Source: Acidimicrobiia bacterium (GTDB taxonomy: Bacteria; Actinomycetota; Acidimicrobiia; Acidimicrobiales; Aldehydirespiratoraceae). From it: a stretch of 47,206 nt of DNA. A model generated the notes under the pieces. It was not told the DNA's origin. It was given only the letters and a program-made list of their open reading frames with translations, and made no database searches. The DNA lies in the NCBI GenBank assembly GCA_003231645.1, contig QIIW01000037.1:1-47206 (forward strand), given 5' to 3'. Of the stretch, positions 25,404 through 34,445 are shown piece after piece. The position numbers and the translations under genes were made by a program. The number at the start of each line of letters is the position of its first letter. Position 1 is the first letter of the stretch.

Positions 25404-26492
25404 TCAGCGACGGCGTCGGATGACCGTCGGCCGACGGTAGAACACCGAGCGGTCGGAGGACCAGAGCGCCGGTGGAGCGTCGACGAACGCGGCCAGCTGC
25501 AGCAGAGGCTGATCGTAGTTGACTCTCCAGCCGGCGAAGTCGAGCCACGCCGCATCGGGGTCATCTCGTACCGGAAGGCCGGCGTCACGCAATGCCCTGT
25601 AGACCTCGTCGTATTCCGCGCGTTCGATCGAAATCGGGTCGGTGGGCGACGGATCGCAGTCGTACTCGAAGCCGAAGTACCCGGCGATGCGCCGAAGGGC
25701 CAGAGCACCCGTGCGGATCATCAACTCGGCACGCGGCGCTCGCGGCAGTTCGAGCGTCGAGACGCAGAGCGCCGCCGTGTCGAGAGCGAGGCCGGCCCCG
25801 GTGATCCAGGAGCGTTCGGCCACGGGTGATCTGAAGAAAACCAGCATCGGAAACGAAGAGTGGCTCTCCTCGACATCGACGAACCAGTCCTCCCACTCGC
25901 TCCAGAGCTGCGGCATCTGGTCGAGCCCGTCGACATCATGGATGCGGGTGAGAAGAGCCCGGGGGCTCGCATAGCCGGAGCTCTCGCTGGCCCTGAGATG
26001 CAACTTCGCCACCGACAACTCCCGACGCGAGAACGCCGCGTAGATGGTCGGCAGGAAGCTGATCATCAGGCCCACCAGGCCCAAGCCGATCAGACCTTCG
26101 GTGATCGCCGCGACCAGATGGGGGCCGCTCGAGGCGGTTCTGAAACCGAGCGTGGTCAGCGACGAGCCCGACAGGGCCCACGCCGCACCAATCGAGCCGT
26201 GACCGAGAGCCCAGAAGACCATCGCGAACGACGTGATGATTGCCGCCGCCCAGACCGCCGGCAGCAACATGAGCCCCATCGGCGCCATGCGGGCTTTCAC
26301 CCGATCGTGGGCCTGCCAAGAGCGCATTCGTCCGGCCACCGACTGAAAAATCCATCGCAGGAAGATGAAGACGGTTCGGGTGATGAGCACCTGCTCGCCC
26401 CGCGGAACCACCACGGTGCGAATGGCCGAGCCGAGTGTCGCCAGAGCGAACAGGACTCCGAGGCCGCCCACCAGCCATCGAACGACGATCAT
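25404..26492 (-). CDS. Membrane protein with a K+-channel-like pore segment
   Basis: A 362-aa protein with three hydrophobic helices (about residues 1-28, 74-96 and 128-152). Between helices 2 and 3 a short re-entrant segment reads WALSGSSLTTLGF (105-117), which recalls the pore helix and filter of K+ channels (TVGYG) but has TLGF. The remaining 210 residues are soluble and of no recognised fold. It may be a divergent two-helix cation channel with a large cytoplasmic domain. Its ATG overlaps the stop of the MBL-hydrolase gene (ATGA), so the two are made together. The family name is unknown to me; the channel idea rests on the local resemblance and topology. Confidence 0.65.
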   Translation of the reverse strand: MIVVRWLVGGLGVLFALATLGSAIRTVVVPRGEQVLITRTVFIFLRWIFQSVAGRMRSWQAHDRVKARMAPMGLMLLPAVWAAAIITSFAMVFWALGHGSIGAAWALSGSSLTTLGFRTASSGPHLVAAITEGLIGLGLVGLMISFLPTIYAAFSRRELSVAKLHLRASESSGYASPRALLTRIHDVDGLDQMPQLWSEWEDWFVDVEESHSSFPMLVFFRSPVAERSWITGAGLALDTAALCVSTLELPRAPRAELMIRTGALALRRIAGYFGFEYDCDPSPTDPISIERAEYDEVYRALRDAGLPVRDDPDAAWLDFAGWRVNYDQPLLQLAAFVDAPPALWSSDRSVFYRRPTVIRRRR

Positions 26493-27385
26493 TGCCGGAT
26501 GATACGGGCGTCGGCGTCTTTCCCGGCGACGGTGATCACGTCGAGATCATCGGCGACCACCACCTCGCCCCGGTAGCCGCCGGAACGGATATCGGCCACG
26601 AATCCGGCTCGTTGCGCATCGGTGTCCGGGGCCGGGATCAGGTGGGTGAGCACCAGCGTGGCCACGCCGAGGTCGGCGGCCTGAACTCCGATCAGTCGCG
26701 TATCGGCGTGGTAGTCGAGGATGAATCGGCGATCTTCGGGCAGCGCCTCGATCGGTTCGAACCGCATCGCCTCGTAGACCAGCACATCCACTCCGCGGGC
26801 CAGTTCGGCCATTTCGTCACACACGATCGTGTCGCCGGAGATGGCCACCGAACCCGATGGAGTGTCGACACGGTAGGCCACTGCCGGTGCGACCGGTTCG
26901 TGATGGACCGCCACCGCGGTCACGACCACCTCGGCATACGACCACACCTCGGTCATGTGCGGTCGTGCCTCGAAGCCGACGACCATGCGATGGGGTCGCC
27001 GGGAGCGGCCGGTGTGCCCCAATCGCACCGTGATGTCGTCAGCCCACACATCAAGCATTCGCTCGGCGAACCGTACTGATGGGCCCACCGGCGCCACGAT
27101 CGGCAGTGGCTCGAGCGCGTCGAAGCGATCCATCACCCATCTCGTGAGCACCAGATCGGGCAGACCCACCGTGTGGTCGCAATGGTGATGGGTGATGAAC
27201 ACCGCGGTCACCTCGCCCGGCCGGAGGCCGGAAGCCGCCAGGCGCTGCACTGTCGATCGGCCGGCGTCGAATTGGAGTGCCACGTCGCCGTGGCGAACGA
27301 GCACACCCGGCCCCGCCCGGTTGGCATCGGGAATCGGGCAACCCGAGCCGGTGATCGTAACCGTCAGTTCCGGGGAGTGGCCCAT
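26489..27385 (-). CDS. MBL-fold (RNase Z-like) metallo-hydrolase
   Basis: A 298-aa beta-lactamase-fold hydrolase. The metal motif HxHxDH appears as THHHCDHT, with Cys in place of the residue between His and Asp. Further ligands appear in AVHHEP, SGDT, DYHADTRLIG and THLIP. The arrangement resembles the RNase Z/arylsulfatase-like branch, and the N-terminal LTVTITGSGCPIPDANRAGP is typical of it. The substrate may be RNA, a sulfate ester or a small molecule. It is co-translated with the channel-like protein. It probably starts a short transcription unit, 36 bp from the sigma-factor stop. Confidence 0.85.
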   Translation of the reverse strand: MGHSPELTVTITGSGCPIPDANRAGPGVLVRHGDVALQFDAGRSTVQRLAASGLRPGEVTAVFITHHHCDHTVGLPDLVLTRWVMDRFDALEPLPIVAPVGPSVRFAERMLDVWADDITVRLGHTGRSRRPHRMVVGFEARPHMTEVWSYAEVVVTAVAVHHEPVAPAVAYRVDTPSGSVAISGDTIVCDEMAELARGVDVLVYEAMRFEPIEALPEDRRFILDYHADTRLIGVQAADLGVATLVLTHLIPAPDTDAQRAGFVADIRSGGYRGEVVVADDLDVITVAGKDADARIIRQ

Positions 27386-27421
27386 CCCCAGAGGCTAGAT
27401 GATCGCTTTCGGGTGTCCCGA

Positions 27422-27955
27422 TCAGTGGTCCTGCATGGCCGCCACGAGGCGGTCGATGGCCCGACTCAGACGACTCTTGACCGTGCCGGGTGCTATTCGG
27501 AGCGCTTCGGCCGTGTCGGCCTCCGACCAGTCGAGGTGATAGCGCAGCACGATCACGGCCCGCTGGTCGATGGGCAGCGCGGCGATGGCAGCGTCGAGAT
27601 CGAGGTTGATCTCCGGCTGGACGGATTTCAGCGTCTCCGGTGCCCGCTCGTGAGAAACCTCCCGGCGGAACTTTCGCAGCCGCGAGGTCGCCCAGTTGAG
27701 GCCGGCCCGGTATACCCAGCCGGACGGGTTGACACAGCTGCCCACGTCGGCCCAGTTCTGGAAGGCACGAGCCATCCCCTCGGCCGCCGCGTCGCGAGCC
27801 AACTCCTCGTCACGCAACGTGAGGACCAGCGCCTCGAAAATCGGACGATGTCGTGCCACGTAGAAGTCGGAGAACGACACGAGCACAGACGCGGCAACGG
27901 CCTCCTCGTTGGCCACGACGGGCTCAATGATCTGTCTCGCTTCGGTCATCGCCAC
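27422..27955 (-). CDS. ECF RNA polymerase sigma factor (SigE-like family)
   Basis: A 177-aa sigma-70 family factor with only regions 2 and 4. Region 2 includes LRDEELARDAAAEGMARAFQNW and the WVYRAGLNWATSRLRK segment. Region 4 has LPIDQRAVIVLRYHLDWSEADTAEALRIAPGTVKSRLSRA with the helix-turn-helix. It directs transcription from GGAAC/CGTC promoters typical of ECF factors. The GTG start lies exactly 7 nt from a CGTC -10 element, so the transcript is probably leaderless and self-activated. No short zinc anti-sigma gene is adjacent; the nearest partner is the 727-aa membrane-anchored protein just upstream, which carries a near-identical promoter. Confidence 0.92.
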   Translation of the reverse strand: MAMTEARQIIEPVVANEEAVAASVLVSFSDFYVARHRPIFEALVLTLRDEELARDAAAEGMARAFQNWADVGSCVNPSGWVYRAGLNWATSRLRKFRREVSHERAPETLKSVQPEINLDLDAAIAALPIDQRAVIVLRYHLDWSEADTAEALRIAPGTVKSRLSRAIDRLVAAMQDH

Positions 27956-27962
27956 ACCATCA

Positions 27963-27989
27963 GACGTATCAGGGGGTCATGCGGTTCCC
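27963..27989 (-). promoter_or_regulatory. ECF-type promoter of the sigma-factor gene (GGGAACC-N16-CGTC)
   Basis: Reading the minus strand, GGGAACC (27989-27983) is followed by exactly 16 nt and CGTC (27966-27963). The GTG start comes 7 nt later. Both hexamer-like elements match the general ECF consensus, so the factor probably activates its own gene. The same layout precedes the 727-aa gene. Confidence 0.75.
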
Positions 27990-28034
27990 GATCCCGCCAA
28001 GATTCCTGTCGATGGGCCCGTCGGCGATCGCACC

Positions 28035-30218
28035 TCAAGCGATCCGGTAGGTTCGCCACGCGCCGCCCATCCGTACCACCACGGTGCCGCCGTTGATGCC
28101 CATGGCCGAAGGATACTCCTCGTACGTGGCCGAACCGCCGGCGCGATCGACAGGCGCCACCAGCCACTGCACCCCGTCAGCGCTGGCCACGATCACCAGT
28201 TCGGGTGGCCCGGAGCGTGGTGCCGGCGGTTCCCAACCCGAAGCCTCAATCGCCTTCTCCCGTGCCGGTAGCACCGTGTCGGCAACCACCTGCAGCGGGA
28301 TCGACACCACCTCGTTGCCGGCCCCGTCGACTATCACCACGGAGTCCTGGCCAACCTCCGCGAAATCAGCGGTGAGCCCGTTGAAGGCCCCACTCAACTC
28401 GGCAACGATGTCACCGGTGACCAGATCGGTGATCACCAGATCGGCCGTGCCGTCGTCGTGGGCATGGAGGTGGATCGATTGCCCGTCCTGCTCGATCACC
28501 GCGTCGAACTCGACCGGCGGCGGAGTGGAGTCGGCGTACCGGGTGACGTCGATGACGCTCACGAAACCCGGGCCGGAAGCCTGGCTGCCGTGGATCTGAC
28601 CCGTGTCGACGCCGGGGATGTCCACCTCGGTCCAGCCGGTGCCCTCGGGACTTCCTCGCCACATCGTCCGGCGGCCCTGATCGGTGACGTCGATCAACAC
28701 CCCGCCCTCGACGGCAATGATGCTGCCGAACCGACCGCCGGGCAACGGTTCGGCTGCGGTCCAGGTGAGACCATCGGGCGAGAAGACGAGCTCGGGGGCT
28801 CCGGAGCCGGCGCTGCCACGGGCGGCCAGGAATCCGGCATCGGTGCCGACGACCTGCTCCCCCGGATAAGGGGAACCTCCCGCCTCGGTGCTCGATCGGA
28901 CCACGCCATCCCAGGTACCGACCCAGGTGGTGGTATCGACCGTACCGCCACGGCGGGCCGACTGGAGACGGGCGTATTCGCCGGGGTCGACTCCCAGATC
29001 GGCCCACGAGAAGAACCTCGTGCGGGCCGGCGCCGGACTCTCGCCGGAGGCCGACGTCGTGGTCGGAATCTCCGGCGCGGTCGCCGTACCTTCGGCCGGA
29101 TACACACGGACCGACGGTTCGGTGTCCGGGTAGAATTCGACTTCGATCCCGTCGGGGGTCTCCCGATAGTCGACCCCTCCCTGGAACTGCTGCACATCGA
29201 CCGGCAACAAGGACCGGATGTCGATCGAGGACGACGACAGCACGGTGGCCAGCCAGCCGTCGGGACCGATCGCCAGACCCGACATCCACTGCTCGCTACG
29301 GAGATAGGAAGGTCCGTCGACCATCGCCGTGGCGACGTCATAGCTCTGCCAGTCGGTCAGATTGCTGGTGACCAGAACCGAAAGTCCGGAGGTATCGGGA
29401 GCGGCCTGGGGGCCCGCGCCATCGGATGGCGGGACCCGCCCCCAACTTTGCCGAGCGATGATCAGGTGCGTGCCGTCGGAGATGACCTGACTGATCGAAC
29501 CGACGGCCACCGGCGGGGAGAAGCCGGCGACGTCGGTCCACGTGGAGCCGTCGGTCGATTCCTGCGCCACGAGTGTGGCGGTGCCCGGGCCGCCGGCGAG
29601 TGAATCCAACATGTCCAGGAGTCCCGGGTCATTCCGTACGACCGTGCCGGCTTGCTGCTCGAGCCCCGCGGCGGTGAGTGCGTTGCCCATCTCCTCCAGG
29701 TTCGAGGCGCCGGCGGCCTCGATCACGGCGGCCATCTCGGGCGGGAACCGGTCCAGGATCTCGGGACCGATCTCGAGGGCAGGGGCCGGTTCCCAGAGCG
29801 TGGTGACCGAGAGGAACCCATCACCCCAGGGGACGACCCAGCCGTCGTAGCCGGGGTAGCGGTAACCGTGAACCGCAGACTCGGACGCCAGAAATGTCGT
29901 GGTGGTGACGGAGAGCGGGCTCTGGGATGGGGCCGAGTTTCCGACCGCTGCCGCGTCTTGGGATCGAGGTGCAATCGTCGTGGTGGCTGCCGTACCGGCG
30001 GCGATGTCGAGGATTGAATCGCCGTCGGTGACCAGCGGCCTGATGCCAACCACCGCGGCTGCCACCAGCGCCACCACCGCTGCCACGGCCACGGCCCGGC
30101 GTCGATGGCCGCGACGTCGGCCGCGACGCTCCACCTCGGCCACACCGACCGGCTCGGCCGTGATCGACGCCGCGCTGCCCGCCAGGTGGGATTTCAACTC
30201 GTCATCAAAGGAGTTCAC
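28035..30218 (-). CDS. Membrane-anchored propeller-like protein paired with the ECF sigma factor
   Basis: A 727-aa protein with a 45-residue basic cytoplasmic N-terminus, one membrane helix (about 43-60) and a large external part. The external part has recurring segments of the S-x-DG-x-x-W-T type, such as STDGSTWTDVAG, SPDGLTWTAAEP and SADGVQWLVAPV, each preceded by beta-strand-rich sequence. These resemble sialidase/BNR-like propeller blades. Proline/threonine-rich linkers are present. I do not recognise a named family. The short cytoplasmic part has no clear zinc anti-sigma motif. Because it shares the sigma factor's promoter type and lies just upstream of it, a sensor, anti-sigma or regulated surface protein is likely. 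Start: GTG, 7 nt after CGTC. Confidence 0.75.
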   Translation of the reverse strand: MNSFDDELKSHLAGSAASITAEPVGVAEVERRGRRRGHRRRAVAVAAVVALVAAAVVGIRPLVTDGDSILDIAAGTAATTTIAPRSQDAAAVGNSAPSQSPLSVTTTTFLASESAVHGYRYPGYDGWVVPWGDGFLSVTTLWEPAPALEIGPEILDRFPPEMAAVIEAAGASNLEEMGNALTAAGLEQQAGTVVRNDPGLLDMLDSLAGGPGTATLVAQESTDGSTWTDVAGFSPPVAVGSISQVISDGTHLIIARQSWGRVPPSDGAGPQAAPDTSGLSVLVTSNLTDWQSYDVATAMVDGPSYLRSEQWMSGLAIGPDGWLATVLSSSSIDIRSLLPVDVQQFQGGVDYRETPDGIEVEFYPDTEPSVRVYPAEGTATAPEIPTTTSASGESPAPARTRFFSWADLGVDPGEYARLQSARRGGTVDTTTWVGTWDGVVRSSTEAGGSPYPGEQVVGTDAGFLAARGSAGSGAPELVFSPDGLTWTAAEPLPGGRFGSIIAVEGGVLIDVTDQGRRTMWRGSPEGTGWTEVDIPGVDTGQIHGSQASGPGFVSVIDVTRYADSTPPPVEFDAVIEQDGQSIHLHAHDDGTADLVITDLVTGDIVAELSGAFNGLTADFAEVGQDSVVIVDGAGNEVVSIPLQVVADTVLPAREKAIEASGWEPPAPRSGPPELVIVASADGVQWLVAPVDRAGGSATYEEYPSAMGINGGTVVVRMGGAWRTYRIA

Positions 30219-30225
30219 GCCAATA

Positions 30226-30252
30226 GACGCATCAGCACCCGGATCGGTTCCC
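30226..30252 (-). promoter_or_regulatory. ECF-type promoter of the 727-aa gene (GGGAACC-N16-CGTC)
   Basis: On the minus strand GGGAACC (30252-30246), 16 nt, CGTC (30229-30226), then 7 nt to the GTG at 30218. The spacing and bases are the same as in the sigma-factor promoter, so both genes are likely controlled by that factor and leaderless. Confidence 0.75.
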
Positions 30253-30293
30253 AGAAGTCCCGAATTGTCGCGAATTGCCGATCGAACCGACCC

Positions 30294-31010
<717 letters not shown>

Positions 31011-31015
31011 GATCC

Positions 31016-31021
31016 AGTATC
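31016..31021 (-). promoter_or_regulatory. Possible -10 box (GATACT) of the methyltransferase gene
   Basis: GATACT on the minus strand ends 5 nt before the ATG at 31010. The identical hexamer with similar downstream bases (GATACTGGAT) precedes imuA'. It lies in the 26-bp gap after the dnaE2 stop. Confidence 0.35.
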
Positions 31022-31036
31022 GACCGCGGACCCTGT

Positions 31037-34000
31037 TCAACGGAAGTCGCGGGACGGCACCGACCCCACGACCGGTAGCGGTTCGAGCTTGTCGGCCACC
31101 ACGTTGATCACACCCTCGCTGCGCTCCAGCCTTCCTCTGACCAGAAGGGCAGGGGTTCCCCTGGCCACACTTCGGTAGCGCTTCCAGCACCCCATCGACA
31201 CCACCACGTTGATCAATCCGGTCTCGTCTTCGAGGTTCATGAAGGTGGTACCACCGGCGGTGGCCGGACGTTGGCGATGGGTCACCACTCCCCCGACCAG
31301 CACCCGGGTGCCCGGCTCGATCTCGGCCAGACCATCGGCGGTGACCACTCCTCGACGGGCAAGGTCGGCCCGCAGGAAACGAGTGGGGTGACCGTCGGGG
31401 GCGATACCGGTGGCCCACAGATCGGAGTGGGCGACTTCGCGGGCCGACATGCCGGGGAGGGTGGGGGCCTCGACCCCGGTGACAATGCCCGGCAGGCGAT
31501 CGACCGAGGTCTGCGACATGGCGCCGGCGGTCCACAGGGCCGAGCGACGGTCGACGCCGAAGCAGCCGAACGCACCGGCGGTGGCCAGCGCTTCGAGCAC
31601 CGGCAACGACAACCCCGGGACCCGTCGGCGAAGATCCTCGACCGACGTGTAGGGGCGTGCGGCCGCGACCTCCTCGGCCAGATCCGGCCCGATGCCGCGC
31701 ACCTGGCCGAGGCCCATCCTGACCGCCCACCCACTGGCGCTGTCGGGGCACGCTTCGAGGGTGGCGGTGTCGGCCGAGGCGTTGAGGTCGGGGGTGCGCA
31801 CCACCACACCGTGGCGACGGGCATCGCCGACGATGGTGTGGGGTGACCAGAACCCCATTGGCTGGGCGTTGAGCAGCGCCGCGCAGAACGCGGCCGGGTG
31901 GCGAAGCTTGATCCACGCCGAGGCGTAGACCAGATACGAGAACGAAACCGAATGGCTTTCGGGGAACCCGTAGTTGGCGAACGCGGCCAGCTTCTCCCAT
32001 ATCAACTCGCCGACAGGGTCGGTGATGCCTCGTTCGCGCATCCCCTCGAAAAGCCTCGCCTTGAGTCGCTCCATGCGCTCACGACTGCGCTTGGACCCCA
32101 TGGCCTGGCGGAGCCGGTCGGCTTCGGCTGCGCTGAACCCGGCCACATCGATCGCCATCTGCATCAACTGCTCCTGGAACAGCGGCACGCCGAGGGTCTT
32201 GGCCAACGAGTTCTCGAGCAGTGGATGGAGATAGGTGACCGGTTCGAGGCCGTTGCGGCGACGTATGTAGGGGTGGACCGAACCCCCCTGAATGGGTCCG
32301 GGCCTGATCAGGGCCACCTCGACCACCAGATCGTAGAAACAACGGGGCTTGAGCCGGGGCAGGGTGCCCATCTGGGCCCGCGACTCGATCTGGAACACCC
32401 CGATGGTGTCGGCCCGGCACAGCATCTCGTAGACCTCGTCCTCCTGAGGCAGGGCCGCGAGGTCGATCTCGGTGCCTTCGGCCTCGGCCACCAGATCGAT
32501 GGCGTAGTGGAGCATCGACAGCATCCCGAGACCCAGCAGATCGAACTTGACCAGACCGGCCGCCGCGCAGTCTTCCTTGTCCCATTGCAGGACGCTGCGG
32601 TCGGCCATGCGTCCCCATTCGACCGGGCACACCTCGATCACCGGACGGTCGCACATCACCATGCCACCGGAGTGGATGCCGAGATGGCGGGGGAAATGCT
32701 CGATCTCGGCCGCCAGCTCGAGCACCGGCCGCGGGATGGCCGTCCCGCCATCGGTGCCGGGATCGGTGCCGGCCTCCGACACGCCGTCGGCGACGTGGTG
32801 CCAACGGTCGATCTGTCTGGCGAACGCGTCCTGCCGGCCGGTGGCGTAGCCGAGCGCCTTGGCCATGTCTCGGATCGCGGATTTGGCCCGGTAGGTGATG
32901 ACGTTGGCGACCTGGGCGGTGTGGTGGCGGCCGTGGCGCTCATAGACGTATTGGATGACCTCTTCGCGACGGCCGCTCTCGATGTCGATGTCGATGTCGG
33001 GGGGACCATCACGTTCGGGCGACAGGAACCTCTCGAACAGCAACCCGAGTGAAACCGCGTCGGCGTTGGTGACGCCGAGCGCGTAGCAGACCGCCGAGTT
33101 GGCCGCCGACCCCCGTCCCTGGCACAGGATGCCGGTGCGGCGGCAGAACGCGACGATGTCCCACACCACCAGGAAGTAGCCGGCGAAACCGAGTCGCCCG
33201 ATGAGTTCGAGTTCATGGTCGAGTTGGGCCCACGCGCCGTTCACCCGCTCGGCGCCACGCGGCCCGTAGCGGTGGGCACCGCCCTCGTCGACCAGGCGAT
33301 GCAGATACGCCATCTCGTCGAGCCCGTCGGGGCACGGATACGGCGGCAGGCTGGGGGCCACCAACGACAGATCAAAGGCACATTCGAGCCCGATCGCCGC
33401 CGCCCGCTCGACCACCCCCGGGTAGCGGGCGAAGCGCCGGGCCTGCTCGGGGCCCGACCGCAACGGCATGCCGGTGGGAGGAAGCCAGCCGTCGATTTCA
33501 TCGAGGTTGCGACGACTCCTGACCGCGGCCATTGCCGATGCCAGCCTCTGACGGGCCATGGTGTGGTGGTGCGCGTTGGCGGTGGCCACCACATCGACCC
33601 CGGCGTGGGTCGCGAGCGCGGCCAGACCGTCGTTGCGGACCGAATCGAGCGGCAGACCGTGGTCCCACAACTCGACCGCCACGTTGCCTCTGCCAAAATC
33701 CGACGCCAGGCGATCGAGCGCCCGGCCGGCCGCCGTCGGCCCGTGATCGACCAGAGCCCGCGGCACCTGGCCCTTGCGGCAACCCGTGAGCACCAGCCAG
33801 TGGTCGCCGGCACCACCGTCACCCAACTCGACCAACCGGTGGTAGTCGAGGCGCGGCGCGCCCTTGTCGCCGGCCAATTGCCCCTCGCTGATGGCTCGAC
33901 CCAACGCCGCGTAGCCCCGGGGATCGCGGGCCAGGATCACCAGATGATCGCCACCGGGGTCGGCCGGACCCTGGCGTGTGATGTCGGCCGGATCTCCCGG

Positions 34001-34393
34001 AGACGGCGACAGGGTGAGTTCGGCACCGAACACGGTGGGCAGACCCACCGCCCGGGCCGCCTCGGCGAAACGCACCACTCCGTAGAACCCGTCGTGGTCG
34101 GTGAGGGCCAGGGCCTCGAGCCCCAACCGGGCCGCCTCCTCGACCAGTTCCTCGGGATGCGATGCCCCGTCGAGGAAAGAGAAGTTGGAATGGCAGTGGA
34201 GTTCGGCGTAGGGCACCCCCGATGTTCGTCGCCCCAGTGACAACGGCGCCTCGTAGGAGGAACGCCGGCGCGACCACGCCGGGCTGTCGCCACCGTCGCC
34301 GGCCCAGATGTCGGTGGGGCGCCCGGTCGCGGGGCGATCGGACAGCCGTCGTTCGATCTCGCTCCATGGCACTTGGGGGTTGTTCCAGCCCAT
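31037..34393 (-). CDS. dnaE2: Error-prone DNA polymerase III alpha subunit DnaE2 (ImuC)
   Basis: A 1118-aa C-family polymerase that performs SOS translesion synthesis with ImuA' and ImuB. The N-terminal PHP domain shows AELHCHSNFSFLDGASHPEE and ALTDHDGFYGVVRF. The polymerase core has PDIDIDIESGRR with catalytic aspartates and HLGIHSGGMVM. Repeated helix-hairpin-helix and OB-fold parts (INVVVSMGCWKRYR) come last. At about 1100 residues and with no exonuclease-specific extras, it matches DnaE2 rather than replicative DnaE1. The ATG at 34393 lies 6 nt after a TAGGTT -10 box that touches a LexA box, so expression is expected on DNA damage and probably without a leader. The gene is separated from imuB by 52 bp. 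Confidence 0.96.
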   Translation of the reverse strand: MGWNNPQVPWSEIERRLSDRPATGRPTDIWAGDGGDSPAWSRRRSSYEAPLSLGRRTSGVPYAELHCHSNFSFLDGASHPEELVEEAARLGLEALALTDHDGFYGVVRFAEAARAVGLPTVFGAELTLSPSPGDPADITRQGPADPGGDHLVILARDPRGYAALGRAISEGQLAGDKGAPRLDYHRLVELGDGGAGDHWLVLTGCRKGQVPRALVDHGPTAAGRALDRLASDFGRGNVAVELWDHGLPLDSVRNDGLAALATHAGVDVVATANAHHHTMARQRLASAMAAVRSRRNLDEIDGWLPPTGMPLRSGPEQARRFARYPGVVERAAAIGLECAFDLSLVAPSLPPYPCPDGLDEMAYLHRLVDEGGAHRYGPRGAERVNGAWAQLDHELELIGRLGFAGYFLVVWDIVAFCRRTGILCQGRGSAANSAVCYALGVTNADAVSLGLLFERFLSPERDGPPDIDIDIESGRREEVIQYVYERHGRHHTAQVANVITYRAKSAIRDMAKALGYATGRQDAFARQIDRWHHVADGVSEAGTDPGTDGGTAIPRPVLELAAEIEHFPRHLGIHSGGMVMCDRPVIEVCPVEWGRMADRSVLQWDKEDCAAAGLVKFDLLGLGMLSMLHYAIDLVAEAEGTEIDLAALPQEDEVYEMLCRADTIGVFQIESRAQMGTLPRLKPRCFYDLVVEVALIRPGPIQGGSVHPYIRRRNGLEPVTYLHPLLENSLAKTLGVPLFQEQLMQMAIDVAGFSAAEADRLRQAMGSKRSRERMERLKARLFEGMRERGITDPVGELIWEKLAAFANYGFPESHSVSFSYLVYASAWIKLRHPAAFCAALLNAQPMGFWSPHTIVGDARRHGVVVRTPDLNASADTATLEACPDSASGWAVRMGLGQVRGIGPDLAEEVAAARPYTSVEDLRRRVPGLSLPVLEALATAGAFGCFGVDRRSALWTAGAMSQTSVDRLPGIVTGVEAPTLPGMSAREVAHSDLWATGIAPDGHPTRFLRADLARRGVVTADGLAEIEPGTRVLVGGVVTHRQRPATAGGTTFMNLEDETGLINVVVSMGCWKRYRSVARGTPALLVRGRLERSEGVINVVADKLEPLPVVGSVPSRDFR

Positions 34394-34399
34394 GGAGCG

Positions 34400-34405
34400 A
34401 ACCTA
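34400..34405 (-). promoter_or_regulatory. Leaderless -10 box (TAGGTT) of dnaE2
   Basis: TAGGTT on the minus strand (34405-34400) ends 6 nt before the ATG and begins one base after the LexA palindrome ends. A bound LexA would cover the -10/-35 region. Confidence 0.5.
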
Positions 34406-34406
34406 C

Positions 34407-34422
34407 ACGAACATATGTTCGT
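34407..34422. promoter_or_regulatory. LexA (SOS) box of dnaE2
   Basis: A perfect 16-bp palindrome, ACGAACATATGTTCGT, matches the actinobacterial SOS box core CGAAC-N4-GTTCG. It stands 13 bp before the dnaE2 start codon. Confidence 0.9.
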
Positions 34423-34445
34423 TCTCAACTCCCACGGGTGCCCTG

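Noticed and set aside
23504..25423. 639-codon open frame opposite the MgtE-like and nitronate monooxygenase genes
   Set aside because: It is the complement of two genes with clear families and shows Ser/Arg/Thr low complexity.
31898..33052. Long open frame on the plus strand opposite dnaE2
   Set aside because: It is the complement of a firm 1118-aa gene; high GC leaves few stops. Its sequence is rich in His/Gly/Asp without family motifs.
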